A DNA stretch of 19,720 bases from Candidatus Falkowbacteria bacterium CG10_big_fil_rev_8_21_14_0_10_43_11 (GTDB lineage: Bacteria > Patescibacteriota > Patescibacteriia > Patescibacteriales > XYC2-FULL-47-12). The first letter of the stretch is position 1; each line of letters begins with the position of its first letter. The translations under genes and the position numbers were made by a program. Below are positions 6,521-13,678 of this stretch, piece after piece. The DNA is taken from the NCBI GenBank assembly GCA_002778635.1, contig PFAS01000057.1, forward strand, positions 1 through 19,720, in the 5' to 3' direction. Below the pieces are notes generated by a model. That model was not told where the DNA came from. It ran no database searches and saw nothing but the letters and a program-made list of their open reading frames with translations.

Positions 6521-6606
6521 CCCACAAATCAACAAATTTACTACGAATAATACAAATTTAACTCTTTTTTTTTGTAATATTGGTAGCAGATGCGCAGATT
6601 TGTGGG
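6521..6606. repeat. 86-bp fold-back element (second copy of the CCACAAATCAACAAAT family)
   Basis: CCCACAAATC (6521-6530) pairs perfectly with GATTTGTGGG (6597-6606). Inside, CTAC..AATA.TACAAA (6541-6556) pairs nearly fully with TTTGTAATATT.GTAG (6571-6586), leaving a T-rich loop. The left half matches the left half of the fold-back at 1452-1490 (CCACAA.TCAACAAAT, then CGAATA..ACAAAT). It may end the dnaN transcript. An in-frame ATG at 6590 lies within it, which argues against using that codon as the start of the next gene. Confidence 0.75.
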
Positions 6607-6616
6607 TTTGTTAAAT

Positions 6617-7813
6617 ATGCTAAAAATATCCCAACGAGCCAATAAAGTTATTGCCTCTCCCGTTCGTAAATTTTTGCCGCTAATGCTTGCGGCGGAAAAA
6701 AGAGGCGTAAAGGTTTTTAAGCTTAACGTCGGCAATCCGAATATCGCGCCGCCACCGCTATTATTAAAAACGATTAAAAACTATCAGCCGTTGAGTTTGG
6801 ATTACGCGCCATCGCCAGGCATTCGCGAACACGTTGCGGCCTGGGTTTTATATTATAAAAAATTAAAAATAAATTTAAAGTCGGAAAATATAATTCCAAC
6901 CGTGGGCGGAGCGGAAGCGATTTTATTATCCGTTATGGCCGTGACCGATCCCGGCGACGAACTAATAGTGTTTGAGCCGTTTTACGCGAGTTACAAGGGA
7001 TTTGCCGCTATGGCTGGATTCAAGCTCGTGCCGGTAACTTTGCGGGTGGACAATGATTTTGCCTTGCCGGCCGCGGCGGAAATAGAAAAAAAGATAACGC
7101 GCAAAACCAAAGCGATTATTGTTATTAATCCAAACAATCCGACCGGAACCGTTTGGGGCAAAAAAGAATCGCAAATAATTATTGATATTGCCAATAAAAA
7201 TAATCTATTTGTCATTTCCGACGAAACCTATCGCGAAATAGTTTTTGAACAAAAACCATCCAGCATCTTAAATTTGCCGGCTGCCAAAAATTGCGCTATT
7301 GTCGTGGACAGCGCGTCCAAACGATTTTCCTGCCCGGGCGCGCGCATCGGCTGTATCGCAAGTTTTAATAATGAAATAATGGCGGCGGTGCTGAAATTTG
7401 CCATGATACGGCTGTCCGCGCCTACTTTGGAGCAATATGGACTTATTCCTTTATTAAAAAATTCAACAAACTATACTGAAAAAATAACCGCTGAATATAA
7501 AAAGCGCCGCGACGCGGTGTTTAACGCTTTGCAAAAAATGCCGGGCGTTATTTGCCAAAAGCCCCAAGGCGCGTTTTATATCATTGCCAAACTGCCGGTT
7601 GATAATGCGGAAAACTTTGTTAAATTTATGCTAATGGAATTTAGTTATAACAAAAAAACGGTAATAGTAACGCCGGCCGAAAATTTTTATATGACTCCCG
7701 GCTTGGGCCGCAACGAAATTAGAATTGCTTATGTTTTAAGCGTAAAAGAATTAAAAGAAGCGATGGAGGTTTTAAGGAAGGGGTTGGAAAAATATAAGGC
7801 AAAAAAGCAATAA
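6617..7813 (+). CDS. Pyridoxal-phosphate aminotransferase, class I/II
   Basis: The 398-residue protein is a fold-type I aminotransferase. It shows an N-terminal VFKLNVGNPNIAPP substrate region, DYAPSPGIREHVA, and the NPNNPTG motif (171-177). SDETYRE follows (Asp202, Tyr205), then the PLP-binding lysine in DSASKRFSCPGARIG (Lys235, with Arg243 nearby). A C-terminal RIAYVLS holds the likely carboxylate-binding arginine. It would transfer amino groups between an amino acid and a 2-oxoacid in the cytoplasm; the sequence does not fix the substrate. PEP carboxylase, encoded 62 nt downstream, makes oxaloacetate, so aspartate formation is a reasonable guess. I prefer the ATG at 6617 (MLKISQRANK) because the upstream ATG at 6590 lies inside the fold-back element. 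Confidence 0.88.
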   Translation: MLKISQRANKVIASPVRKFLPLMLAAEKRGVKVFKLNVGNPNIAPPPLLLKTIKNYQPLSLDYAPSPGIREHVAAWVLYYKKLKINLKSENIIPTVGGAEAILLSVMAVTDPGDELIVFEPFYASYKGFAAMAGFKLVPVTLRVDNDFALPAAAEIEKKITRKTKAIIVINPNNPTGTVWGKKESQIIIDIANKNNLFVISDETYREIVFEQKPSSILNLPAAKNCAIVVDSASKRFSCPGARIGCIASFNNEIMAAVLKFAMIRLSAPTLEQYGLIPLLKNSTNYTEKITAEYKKRRDAVFNALQKMPGVICQKPQGAFYIIAKLPVDNAENFVKFMLMEFSYNKKTVIVTPAENFYMTPGLGRNEIRIAYVLSVKELKEAMEVLRKGLEKYKAKKQ

Positions 7814-7840
7814 AACAAAAAAGCTAAAAGATTATTTATT

Positions 7841-7866
7841 GTCATTCACGCGCAGGCGGGAATGAC
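7841..7866. repeat. REP-like hairpin before PEP carboxylase
   Basis: GTCATTC-A-CGC / GCG-G-GAATGAC forms a stem interrupted by one mismatch, with a GCAG loop. It belongs to the same type as the ATTCCCGC hairpin at 18766-18792. It ends 9 nt before the ppcA ATG and fills most of the gap after the aminotransferase gene. Confidence 0.7.
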
Positions 7867-7875
7867 AAAACAATT

Positions 7876-9381
7876 ATGACCCGCAAGATACCGGCCACCA
7901 TGGCCACTCAACATCCGGATAACGCCTGCGCGCCGTACTGGGAACGAGACGGCGACGGCTTTATTTCCACTTACGAAGAGGTGGCGGAATGCCATTCGGC
8001 CTTTCATGATTTAGATTGCGAAGAATTTATGTGGGACTGGGAGGGAAAATACGTTGACGAAGGGGTGGTTGATAAATTATTCCATACTTACTATCAATAT
8101 TTTAAAAAAAATCAGTTAGGTAAAGATAAATTTTTGACTTTCCGCATCCCCAACATTTGGCACGAAAAAGGATATGGTTTAGCGCGGGCGCTGATGGGCA
8201 TTTTAACGGCGGAAAGTTTCGCGGGCGACATGCATTTGCACACGCCGCCGCTGTTTGAGGTTATTTTGCCGATGACCGACAAAGCCGCTAACATTATTTA
8301 CATTCAAAAAACTTTTACCAAACTCGCGAAGTTCAAATGCAAGCTGTTTGAACAAAAATGCGCGTTTAATTATTTGAACGTTTTGCCGCTTTTAGAGGGA
8401 GTAGACGATTTAATCAGTTGCCGCCATATTTTGGACGAATATTTGGCGCTACATAAAAAAGAGTATAAAAAAAAGCCGGAATATCTGCGCCTGCACATCG
8501 CGCGCAGCGACCCGGCGTTGAATTCGGGATTGGTGCCGGCGGTAGTCGCGGGCAAAGTCGCTTTGTCCGAATATTATCGTTTTGGCAAAGAAAACAACAT
8601 TAAAATTTTTCCGGCCATCGGCGTCGGCACTTTGCCGTTTCGCGGCGGCTTGTCGCCGGAAAAGATTGGCGACTTTTTGCGTGAATATTCCGGCATGCGC
8701 ACGGTCTACGTGCAATCCGCTTTCCGCTATGATTTTCCCTTGGCCAAAGTGAGAGCGGCCATTAAGAAGTTAAATTGCGATTTGCCAAAAACGCAAGCTA
8801 AAATATACGGCGCTCCGGAGACAAAAGAAGCAAAAGATATTTGTGAAATTTTTACGCCCCCTTATCGGGCAACGGCCGAGCGGATTGCCGATACGATAAA
8901 TGAACTGGCCGGGCAAGTGCCGGCGCGGCGCGAGCGCAAACTGCATGTGGGGCTGTTTGGCTATTCGCGCGGCGTGGGCAAAAAGAAATTGCCGCGCGCC
9001 ATTCCTTTTACCGCCGTTTTGTATTCTTTAGGCGTGCCGCCGGAATTCATCGGCACGGGCCGCGGCCTAGAGGAGGCGCTGAATAAAAAAATAAATTTGG
9101 AAAAATATTATTTGAATTTTAAAAAAGACCTGCTTTGGGCGGGCCGATATTTGAACAAAGAAAATTTGGCGAAACTCGCCAACGTCAATTTAGCGTGGAA
9201 AGACATTCAGCGGGACGTGGAAACATTGGAGGGCTATTTTAAGATTGAACTCGGGCCGAAAAGCAATACTGATTTTATCCATCGCAATTTAACTTCCAAC
9301 GCATTTTATCTTTGGCGCGCGGGCAAACCGGTAAGCAAAGAAATGATTGAATCTGGGAAGATTAGGAGAAGTTTAGGGTAA
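7876..9381 (+). CDS. ppcA: Archaeal-type phosphoenolpyruvate carboxylase
   Basis: This 501-residue protein begins MTRKIPATMATQHPDNA, the signature start of the archaeal-type PEPC family (pattern IPRxMSTQHPDN). It lacks the 850-950 residue bacterial architecture. Further family-like segments are FRIPNIWHEKGYGLARALMG (about 92-111), GVGTLPFRGGLSPE (about 252-265) and LGPKSNTDFIHRN near the C-terminus. It converts PEP and bicarbonate to oxaloacetate and phosphate, an anaplerotic reaction. With the upstream aminotransferase it could supply aspartate. The 62-nt gap before it holds a REP-like hairpin. The archaeal-type enzyme is patchily distributed in bacteria. Confidence 0.93.
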   Translation: MTRKIPATMATQHPDNACAPYWERDGDGFISTYEEVAECHSAFHDLDCEEFMWDWEGKYVDEGVVDKLFHTYYQYFKKNQLGKDKFLTFRIPNIWHEKGYGLARALMGILTAESFAGDMHLHTPPLFEVILPMTDKAANIIYIQKTFTKLAKFKCKLFEQKCAFNYLNVLPLLEGVDDLISCRHILDEYLALHKKEYKKKPEYLRLHIARSDPALNSGLVPAVVAGKVALSEYYRFGKENNIKIFPAIGVGTLPFRGGLSPEKIGDFLREYSGMRTVYVQSAFRYDFPLAKVRAAIKKLNCDLPKTQAKIYGAPETKEAKDICEIFTPPYRATAERIADTINELAGQVPARRERKLHVGLFGYSRGVGKKKLPRAIPFTAVLYSLGVPPEFIGTGRGLEEALNKKINLEKYYLNFKKDLLWAGRYLNKENLAKLANVNLAWKDIQRDVETLEGYFKIELGPKSNTDFIHRNLTSNAFYLWRAGKPVSKEMIESGKIRRSLG

Positions 9382-9480
9382 GTCGTAAAAACATAAAAAC
9401 ACAAGAACAATTCTGTTTCGTCGCAGTTTCCTGATGAAAAACGGCGGTTTGATTAAAATATCCAATATCTTAATATAAAA

Positions 9481-12414
9481 TTATTTCTCCACATTAACTT
9501 TTACCTTCTCCGTCCGCTTCGTATTGCCAACCCAGCCGGTCGCTTCGGCAAAAAGATAATATTTGCCTGCTGCCGGCGCGCCGCTCCATATGCCGACGGC
9601 TTCGTTGCTCGCGTTAAAATTTTGGATGGAGGAAACTAAATGGGCCGTTTCCTCGCTTTCCGCTTGAAAGTAGAAGTTTATTTCTTTGGCGGTTTTAGGA
9701 TTAGACGAAAACACTTTAAGCGAGGCCGGAAAATTAGTTGGAGATAATTTAGCGTTAGCCGCGGGCGAGAGCCACTTAACGTCCAGCGCCGTGTCGCGTT
9801 CATTGTCTGAAAGCGTATAATTAAATTGCCGCGTGCCGCGCCAGCAGTTTTCTTTGGTATCGCAGACTTTGACGGTAAGTTTATGCGAGCCGTTGTTTAA
9901 AAAATTAATTTCCGTCGCTAAATTAAAAGGATAGGCGGCAATCAGGCCGATTAGACGGTCGTCCGCGTAATACTCCGCCCGCCCGATGCCAAGCGGCGCA
10001 GAAGCGGAAATTTCTACTGATAAAATTTTGCCAACAACCGTCGCGGTATCTTGGGGCGAATTAATCGTTACTTGCGGAATATTCTCCGGTTTGTGCACAT
10101 TGTCGTACTCGGTCGGCACTTCGTCTAAAATGATTTTTTCCCGCTCGGCCCATTTTTTAACCGCGTCTTCCCAAATTTGGAACTGGACATCGCGCTCTTC
10201 GGGTTTTGGTTCCGCTCCGCGCGGGTCGTTTTTTTTGCAATAATATAAAATGTCATGCGGCAATTGATATTGCTTTTCTTCTATCATCTCCGGCGGCGTT
10301 TGGTCGGTGGCGAGCAGGCCGCTTGCTTTATCTATTTTAATAGTTATTTTGCCGCCGCTAGCGCCGTCCAATATCGATTTGCCGGTAATTTCTTTTTCCG
10401 GCTGGTTAAAAGTTTCCACCGGCGTGCCAGCGAGCGCGCGCTGCATATAGCCGTTCCAAATCGGCGCGGCGATTTTGGAGCCGTCGGCCCCGCGCTTCAT
10501 TTCCGTATTTTTATTGTTTCCTACCCAAACGCCCGTGACTAAAGACGGCGTATAGCCGATAGTCCAGGCGTCTTTATAATCGTTAGTGGTGCCGGTTTTT
10601 GCGGCTACCGGCCGGTCTTTAAGCGTCAGCCAGTTTTGCGCGCCAAAGATATAGGCGCGCGCGGCGTTGTCGGATAAAATATTATTGATTAAACGCGTTA
10701 GTTTTACCGGCATAACGGCAGATTTGTCTTCTTTATATTCCTCCAAAATTTTGCCGTTTTTGTCTTCAATTTTTAAAATCGCGACCGGCGGATGATACTC
10801 GCCTTCGCGCGCAAACACCCCGTAGCCGGCAGTGTGCTCTAAAAGTTTTACTTCTCCGCCGCCAAGGACAAGCGACAAACCGTAGCGGTTCGGGTCGGTG
10901 AGCGTGGTGTAGCCCATTTGTTTTGCTTGCGCGACTACATTTTCTACGCCAGCCAGATACAGCGCCTTTACCGCCGGAATGTTTAAGGAACCGGCGAGCG
11001 CCTGGCGCATCGTAATCGGGCCGTGTTCTTTGTCGTCATAATTATGCGGTTCATACGCTTTGCCCGTAGCGGCAAAATTAGTTACCACATCGTATAAAAT
11101 CGCGTCCGGCGTGTAGCCCTTGGCAAAAGCCATGGCGTATACCAGCGGCTTGAGCGAAGAGCCGGGCTGGCGCGGCCGCGTCGTAACATTCACTTGCCCG
11201 TCAATATCATCGTTAAAATAATCGCGCGAGCCGACCATGGCTAAAATTTGGCCGGTTTTGGGGTCTAAAGATACGAGCGCGGCGTTAGAGGCGGCGTAAC
11301 TTTTTTCATTGATCTCCGCTTGTTTTTGCAGGACTTCCTCGGCGATTTTTTGTTTGTCCAAATCAAGCGTGGTGTATATTTTAAATCCTTCCCGCTCAAT
11401 TACCTGGTCGCCGTATTTTTCGCTTAATAATTCTTTGACGTACATCACAAAATGCGGAGCGGTGATGTCGGTATTTGGTTCTTTAAAGTTTAAGTTATCA
11501 GCCAGCGCTTCTTTAAGCTCGTTGTCTTTGATGCGGCCGAGTTTTTTCATTTCGTTTAAAATATATTCCTGCCTGGCGATTAAATCTTCTTTATGGCTGC
11601 CGTAGGGAGAATAATAAGTTGGCGCCTTGGGCATGGCGGCGAGCGTCGCGGCTTGAGCCAAGTTTAAATCTTTGGCCGAAATGCCAAAATAACGGCGGGC
11701 GGCCGCTTCAATGCCGTAAGCGGTTGAACCGTAAGGAATTTCATTTAAATACATTTGCAAGATTTCGTCTTTGGAAAACTTTTTTTCAATGCGGTAAGCC
11801 AGCACAAACTCGCGGATTTTGCGGGAAATTTTGCGTTCATCGGTTAAAATGGCGTTTTTTACCAGTTGCTGGGTTAAAGTTGAACCGCCGGCAATCCGTT
11901 TTCCCATCAGCGGGTTTAATAAAACGCTGCGCGCGATAGCGAGGAGATTAAAACCGTGATGTTCGTAAAAACTGCGGTCTTCCGCGGTAATAGTGGCCCA
12001 TTTAACGTATTCGGGGATCTCTTCTAATTTAACGATCGTGCGTTTTTGATCCCCGGCTATTTCATAAAGCATGTTTTCGCCGGTGCGATCGTAAATTTTG
12101 GTGCTTTCCGCGATATCACGGTCAATCAGTTTATTGGGGTTGGGCAAGTCGCGCGAAACCCATAACAAATAAAAACCGCTGAAAATAACGAATACTAGCG
12201 CCATAATTAGGAGGCGATAAATAAGTTTTGACGACGGTTTTTTGATTTTTCTTTTAAAAGGCGAAACCGACCGCCTCCAGCGGTTTTTAGCGCTAAGTTT
12301 ATTCAATCTCATTCGGCGGCTTTCCAAAATCCGCTCTCTGACGGAATTTGCGATTGAATCTTGGCGCCAACTTTGCGGCGACTTGGTTTTTTTGGAAAGT
12401 TGAGGAATAGGCAT
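9481..12414 (-). CDS. Class A penicillin-binding protein (bifunctional transglycosylase/transpeptidase)
   Basis: The protein has 977 residues from the ATG at 12414. An upstream in-frame TTG at 12438 lies in repeat-like sequence and is less likely; numbering below starts from that TTG, so subtract 8. A basic cytoplasmic tail precedes one transmembrane helix (about 71-94). The GT51 domain shows EDRSFYEHHG (catalytic Glu153), GGSTLTQQLVKN (184-195) and EKKFSKDEILQMYLNEIPYG. The transpeptidase has SSLK (nucleophile Ser427, Lys430), SLN (484-486) and KTGTT (614-618). It polymerises and cross-links peptidoglycan at the outer face of the membrane. About 200 C-terminal residues form two Ig-like regions (starting near VTINSPQDTATVVGK and KWLSPAANAKLSPTN). 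The promoter is at 12489-12517. Confidence 0.95.
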   Translation of the reverse strand: MPIPQLSKKTKSPQSWRQDSIANSVRERILESRRMRLNKLSAKNRWRRSVSPFKRKIKKPSSKLIYRLLIMALVFVIFSGFYLLWVSRDLPNPNKLIDRDIAESTKIYDRTGENMLYEIAGDQKRTIVKLEEIPEYVKWATITAEDRSFYEHHGFNLLAIARSVLLNPLMGKRIAGGSTLTQQLVKNAILTDERKISRKIREFVLAYRIEKKFSKDEILQMYLNEIPYGSTAYGIEAAARRYFGISAKDLNLAQAATLAAMPKAPTYYSPYGSHKEDLIARQEYILNEMKKLGRIKDNELKEALADNLNFKEPNTDITAPHFVMYVKELLSEKYGDQVIEREGFKIYTTLDLDKQKIAEEVLQKQAEINEKSYAASNAALVSLDPKTGQILAMVGSRDYFNDDIDGQVNVTTRPRQPGSSLKPLVYAMAFAKGYTPDAILYDVVTNFAATGKAYEPHNYDDKEHGPITMRQALAGSLNIPAVKALYLAGVENVVAQAKQMGYTTLTDPNRYGLSLVLGGGEVKLLEHTAGYGVFAREGEYHPPVAILKIEDKNGKILEEYKEDKSAVMPVKLTRLINNILSDNAARAYIFGAQNWLTLKDRPVAAKTGTTNDYKDAWTIGYTPSLVTGVWVGNNKNTEMKRGADGSKIAAPIWNGYMQRALAGTPVETFNQPEKEITGKSILDGASGGKITIKIDKASGLLATDQTPPEMIEEKQYQLPHDILYYCKKNDPRGAEPKPEERDVQFQIWEDAVKKWAEREKIILDEVPTEYDNVHKPENIPQVTINSPQDTATVVGKILSVEISASAPLGIGRAEYYADDRLIGLIAAYPFNLATEINFLNNGSHKLTVKVCDTKENCWRGTRQFNYTLSDNERDTALDVKWLSPAANAKLSPTNFPASLKVFSSNPKTAKEINFYFQAESEETAHLVSSIQNFNASNEAVGIWSGAPAAGKYYLFAEATGWVGNTKRTEKVKVNVEK

Positions 12415-12448
12415 AACTTTATAAATTTCAAAATTCAAATGTCAAAAT

Positions 12449-12465
12449 TCTGCCCGGCAGGCAGA
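12449..12465. repeat. Small hairpin in the PBP leader
   Basis: TCTGCC (12449-12454) pairs with GGCAGA (12460-12465) around a CGGCA loop. It falls in the predicted 5' leader of the minus-strand PBP transcript and is flanked by TGTCAAAATT/AAATTTC words that resemble the intergenic repeat at 19221-19320. Confidence 0.5.
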
Positions 12466-12488
12466 TTTATTTAAAAATTATTATAATT

Positions 12489-12517
12489 ATTATAGTCTAA
12501 TTTAATTTTCTTGACAA
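12489..12517 (-). promoter_or_regulatory. Promoter of the class A PBP gene
   Basis: On the minus strand, TTGTCA (12512-12517) is followed by a 17-nt spacer and TATAAT (12489-12494). The transcript would start near 12482, giving a leader of about 68 nt before the ATG at 12414. Its -35 box overlaps that of the divergent promoter at 12511-12539. Confidence 0.65.
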
Positions 12518-12539
12518 ATTAAAAAAAATTTGCTAAAAT
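12511..12539 (+). promoter_or_regulatory. Promoter of the small membrane protein gene
   Basis: TTGACA (12511-12516), a 17-nt spacer and TAAAAT (12534-12539) are preceded by an extended TGC element (TGCTAAAAT). It would start a transcript near 12546, giving a leader of about 100 nt before the ATG at 12648. Confidence 0.7.
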
Positions 12540-12566
12540 TAAATTAACAAAATAAAAACAAAAATT

Positions 12567-12642
12567 ATTTCCCATGTTTGTCGCAGAAGCGTTTAACAGC
12601 TCACGGCTGTTTTTTTGCCGGTAATTTTACGAAATGGGAATA
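12567..12642 (+). promoter_or_regulatory. Leader with internal terminator and ribosome-site-sequestering stem (possible attenuator)
   Basis: A hairpin AACAGC-TCACG-GCTGTT (12595-12611) is followed by a T-run to 12616, the form of an intrinsic terminator, and sits between the promoter and the gene at 12648. In addition TTCCCAT (12569-12575) is complementary to ATGGGAA (12634-12640), which covers the only purine-rich ribosome-site-like sequence before the ATG. A 16-codon reading frame (12574-12624, MFVAEAFNSSRLFFCR) runs through the terminator, but it has no visible ribosome site. This could be an attenuator, a riboswitch of unknown type or a short terminated RNA. I do not match it to a known class. 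Confidence 0.4.
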
Positions 12643-12647
12643 AAAAA

Positions 12648-12899
12648 ATGACTAAAAACGAAAAAACGAAAAATATTTTTACTTGGGGCTGGCGCCGGTT
12701 TTCTTCCGATTGGCTGGAGCTGGAAAAGAATAAACAAAAACAATCAACTAAAAGCGTCGTTTTAAGCGTGGCGGCCGCTTTTTTTATCGTCGTATTCTCG
12801 GCCCAAGCACTGGGCTGGGTCAATAATTTAGTTGAGCAAAAATATTTACTGGAAAAATATAAAAACGCGAACGTGATTTTGTACAGCAATATTGGGTAA
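12648..12899 (+). CDS. Small single-pass membrane protein of unknown function
   Basis: This 83-residue protein starts at the ATG at 12648 (MTKNEKTKNIFTWGWRRF). A TTG at 12615 in the same frame would add 11 residues, but it falls in the leader terminator. A basic, Trp-rich cytoplasmic part (about 1-36) is followed by one hydrophobic segment SVVLSVAAAFFIVVFSAQAL (about 36-57) and a short charged tail (LVEQKYLLEKYKNANVIL). The layout loosely recalls FtsL/DivIC-like division proteins, but the post-membrane coiled coil is far too short to claim that. It is divergent from the PBP gene and transcribed from the overlapping promoter. I do not recognise a family. Confidence 0.6.
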   Translation: MTKNEKTKNIFTWGWRRFSSDWLELEKNKQKQSTKSVVLSVAAAFFIVVFSAQALGWVNNLVEQKYLLEKYKNANVILYSNIG

Positions 12900-12924
12900 G
12901 GCAGTAAGTGAATAGGGTTAAGAG

Positions 12925-12945
12925 ACGGGCGCAAGCCTGTTTTTT
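12925..12945 (+). terminator. Intrinsic terminator after the small membrane protein gene
   Basis: ACGGGC (12925-12930) pairs with GCCTGT (12935-12940) around a GCAA tetraloop, with one G-U pair, and is followed by a T-run (12940-12945) and a further T-rich stretch. Confidence 0.75.
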
Positions 12946-13009
12946 GTTTTTAACAAATTTTGACTTTTGGCGGGGAAGATGGAAAAATAGAAAATGAATT
13001 ATAAAAAAT

Positions 13010-13597
13010 ATGTCCGTATTCAAAAATACCTTTCGCGTTGAAACCGCGCGCCATCCGGATTGGGATTATTCCGGCGATGGCATGTATTTTGTAACGATTT
13101 GCACGCAAAATAAATTTTGTTATTTCGGTGAAATTGTTAATGAAGAAATGCGATTAAATAACATCGGAAAAATTGCTGCCGGGTTTTGGGCGGAAATTCC
13201 CAAACATTTTCCCAATGTAATTTTAGATGAATATATTATAATGTCGAATCATTTGCACGGCATTATTTTTATTTGTAATGATGATGTACGCCAAGGGGTT
13301 GACAATTGTAATCGTATTCGTAGAGACGCGATTAATCGCGTCTCTACGGGTGGAGGCATAACTGGTCAATACAATCCAATGGGAAAAAACTCACTGGGCG
13401 AAATCATTCGTTGGTACAAGGGGCGTGTTTCGTTTGAAGTCAATAAGGTTTATGATAAAAATTTTATTTGGCAATCCCGTTTCTACGACCGCATAATCCG
13501 CAATGAATATGAATTGCATAATGTCCGTAATTATATTTATTATAACCCCGTAAAATGGGAAATTGATAGGAATAATCCGGAGAATTTATTTTATTAG
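13010..13597 (+). CDS. RAYT-type transposase (Y1/HUH, REP-associated)
   Basis: This 195-residue protein has the Y1 transposase fold of the IS200/RAYT group. It shows the N-terminal GMYFVTICTQNKFCYFG strand, and EYIIMSNHLHGIIF with the metal-binding HUH pair His81-x-His83. C-terminal FIWQSRFYDRIIRNEYELHNVRNYIYYNPVKW contains the likely catalytic tyrosine (candidate Tyr159). RAYTs act on REP palindromes as single-stranded DNA and are usually single-copy, domesticated genes. An insert around residues 102-116, encoded by a perfect 30-bp palindrome (13319-13348), interrupts the chain in frame. No Shine-Dalgarno motif is present. The frame is otherwise intact. Confidence 0.9.
   Translation: MSVFKNTFRVETARHPDWDYSGDGMYFVTICTQNKFCYFGEIVNEEMRLNNIGKIAAGFWAEIPKHFPNVILDEYIIMSNHLHGIIFICNDDVRQGVDNCNRIRRDAINRVSTGGGITGQYNPMGKNSLGEIIRWYKGRVSFEVNKVYDKNFIWQSRFYDRIIRNEYELHNVRNYIYYNPVKWEIDRNNPENLFY
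13319..13348. repeat. Perfect 30-bp palindrome inside the RAYT gene
   Basis: CGTAGAGACGCGATT is followed at once by its reverse complement, with no mismatch. It is read in frame as about RRDAINRVST. The GTAGAGACGCG arm resembles a hairpin repeat I recall from several bacterial groups, including cyanobacteria. It is the likely substrate type for this transposase family. Confidence 0.9.
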
Positions 13598-13632
13598 AAC
13601 GGAATTTATTTTCTGTTTTTAACAAACTATTG

Positions 13633-13661
13633 TATAATAATGAGGACAACTTCGGTTGCCC
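13633..13661 (+). promoter_or_regulatory. smc -10 element and UUCG leader hairpin
   Basis: An extended -10 (TGTATAAT; TATAAT at 13633-13638) precedes smc. No good -35 box is visible 17 nt upstream (TTTCTG). Just after it, GGACAAC (13644-13650) pairs with GTTGCCC (13655-13661) around a TTCG tetraloop with one mismatch, at the very 5' end of the predicted transcript. It may stabilise the mRNA. Confidence 0.45.
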
Positions 13662-13678
13662 TTATTTTGTTATAAACT

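Noticed and set aside
6590..6616. Upstream ATG start for the aminotransferase
   Set aside because: It lies within the right arm of the fold-back element at 6521-6606.
8449..8715. Minus-strand frame antisense to ppcA
   Set aside because: It overlaps a clear PEP carboxylase gene and has no recognisable motif or start signal.
12415..12438. Upstream TTG start for the PBP (MNFEIYKV)
   Set aside because: The codons lie in AATTTTGAAATTT-type repeat sequence; the ATG at 12414 begins a more typical cytoplasmic tail.
12615..12647. Upstream TTG start for the small membrane protein
   Set aside because: It falls in the T-run of the leader terminator; the ATG at 12648 has a better-placed purine-rich site.
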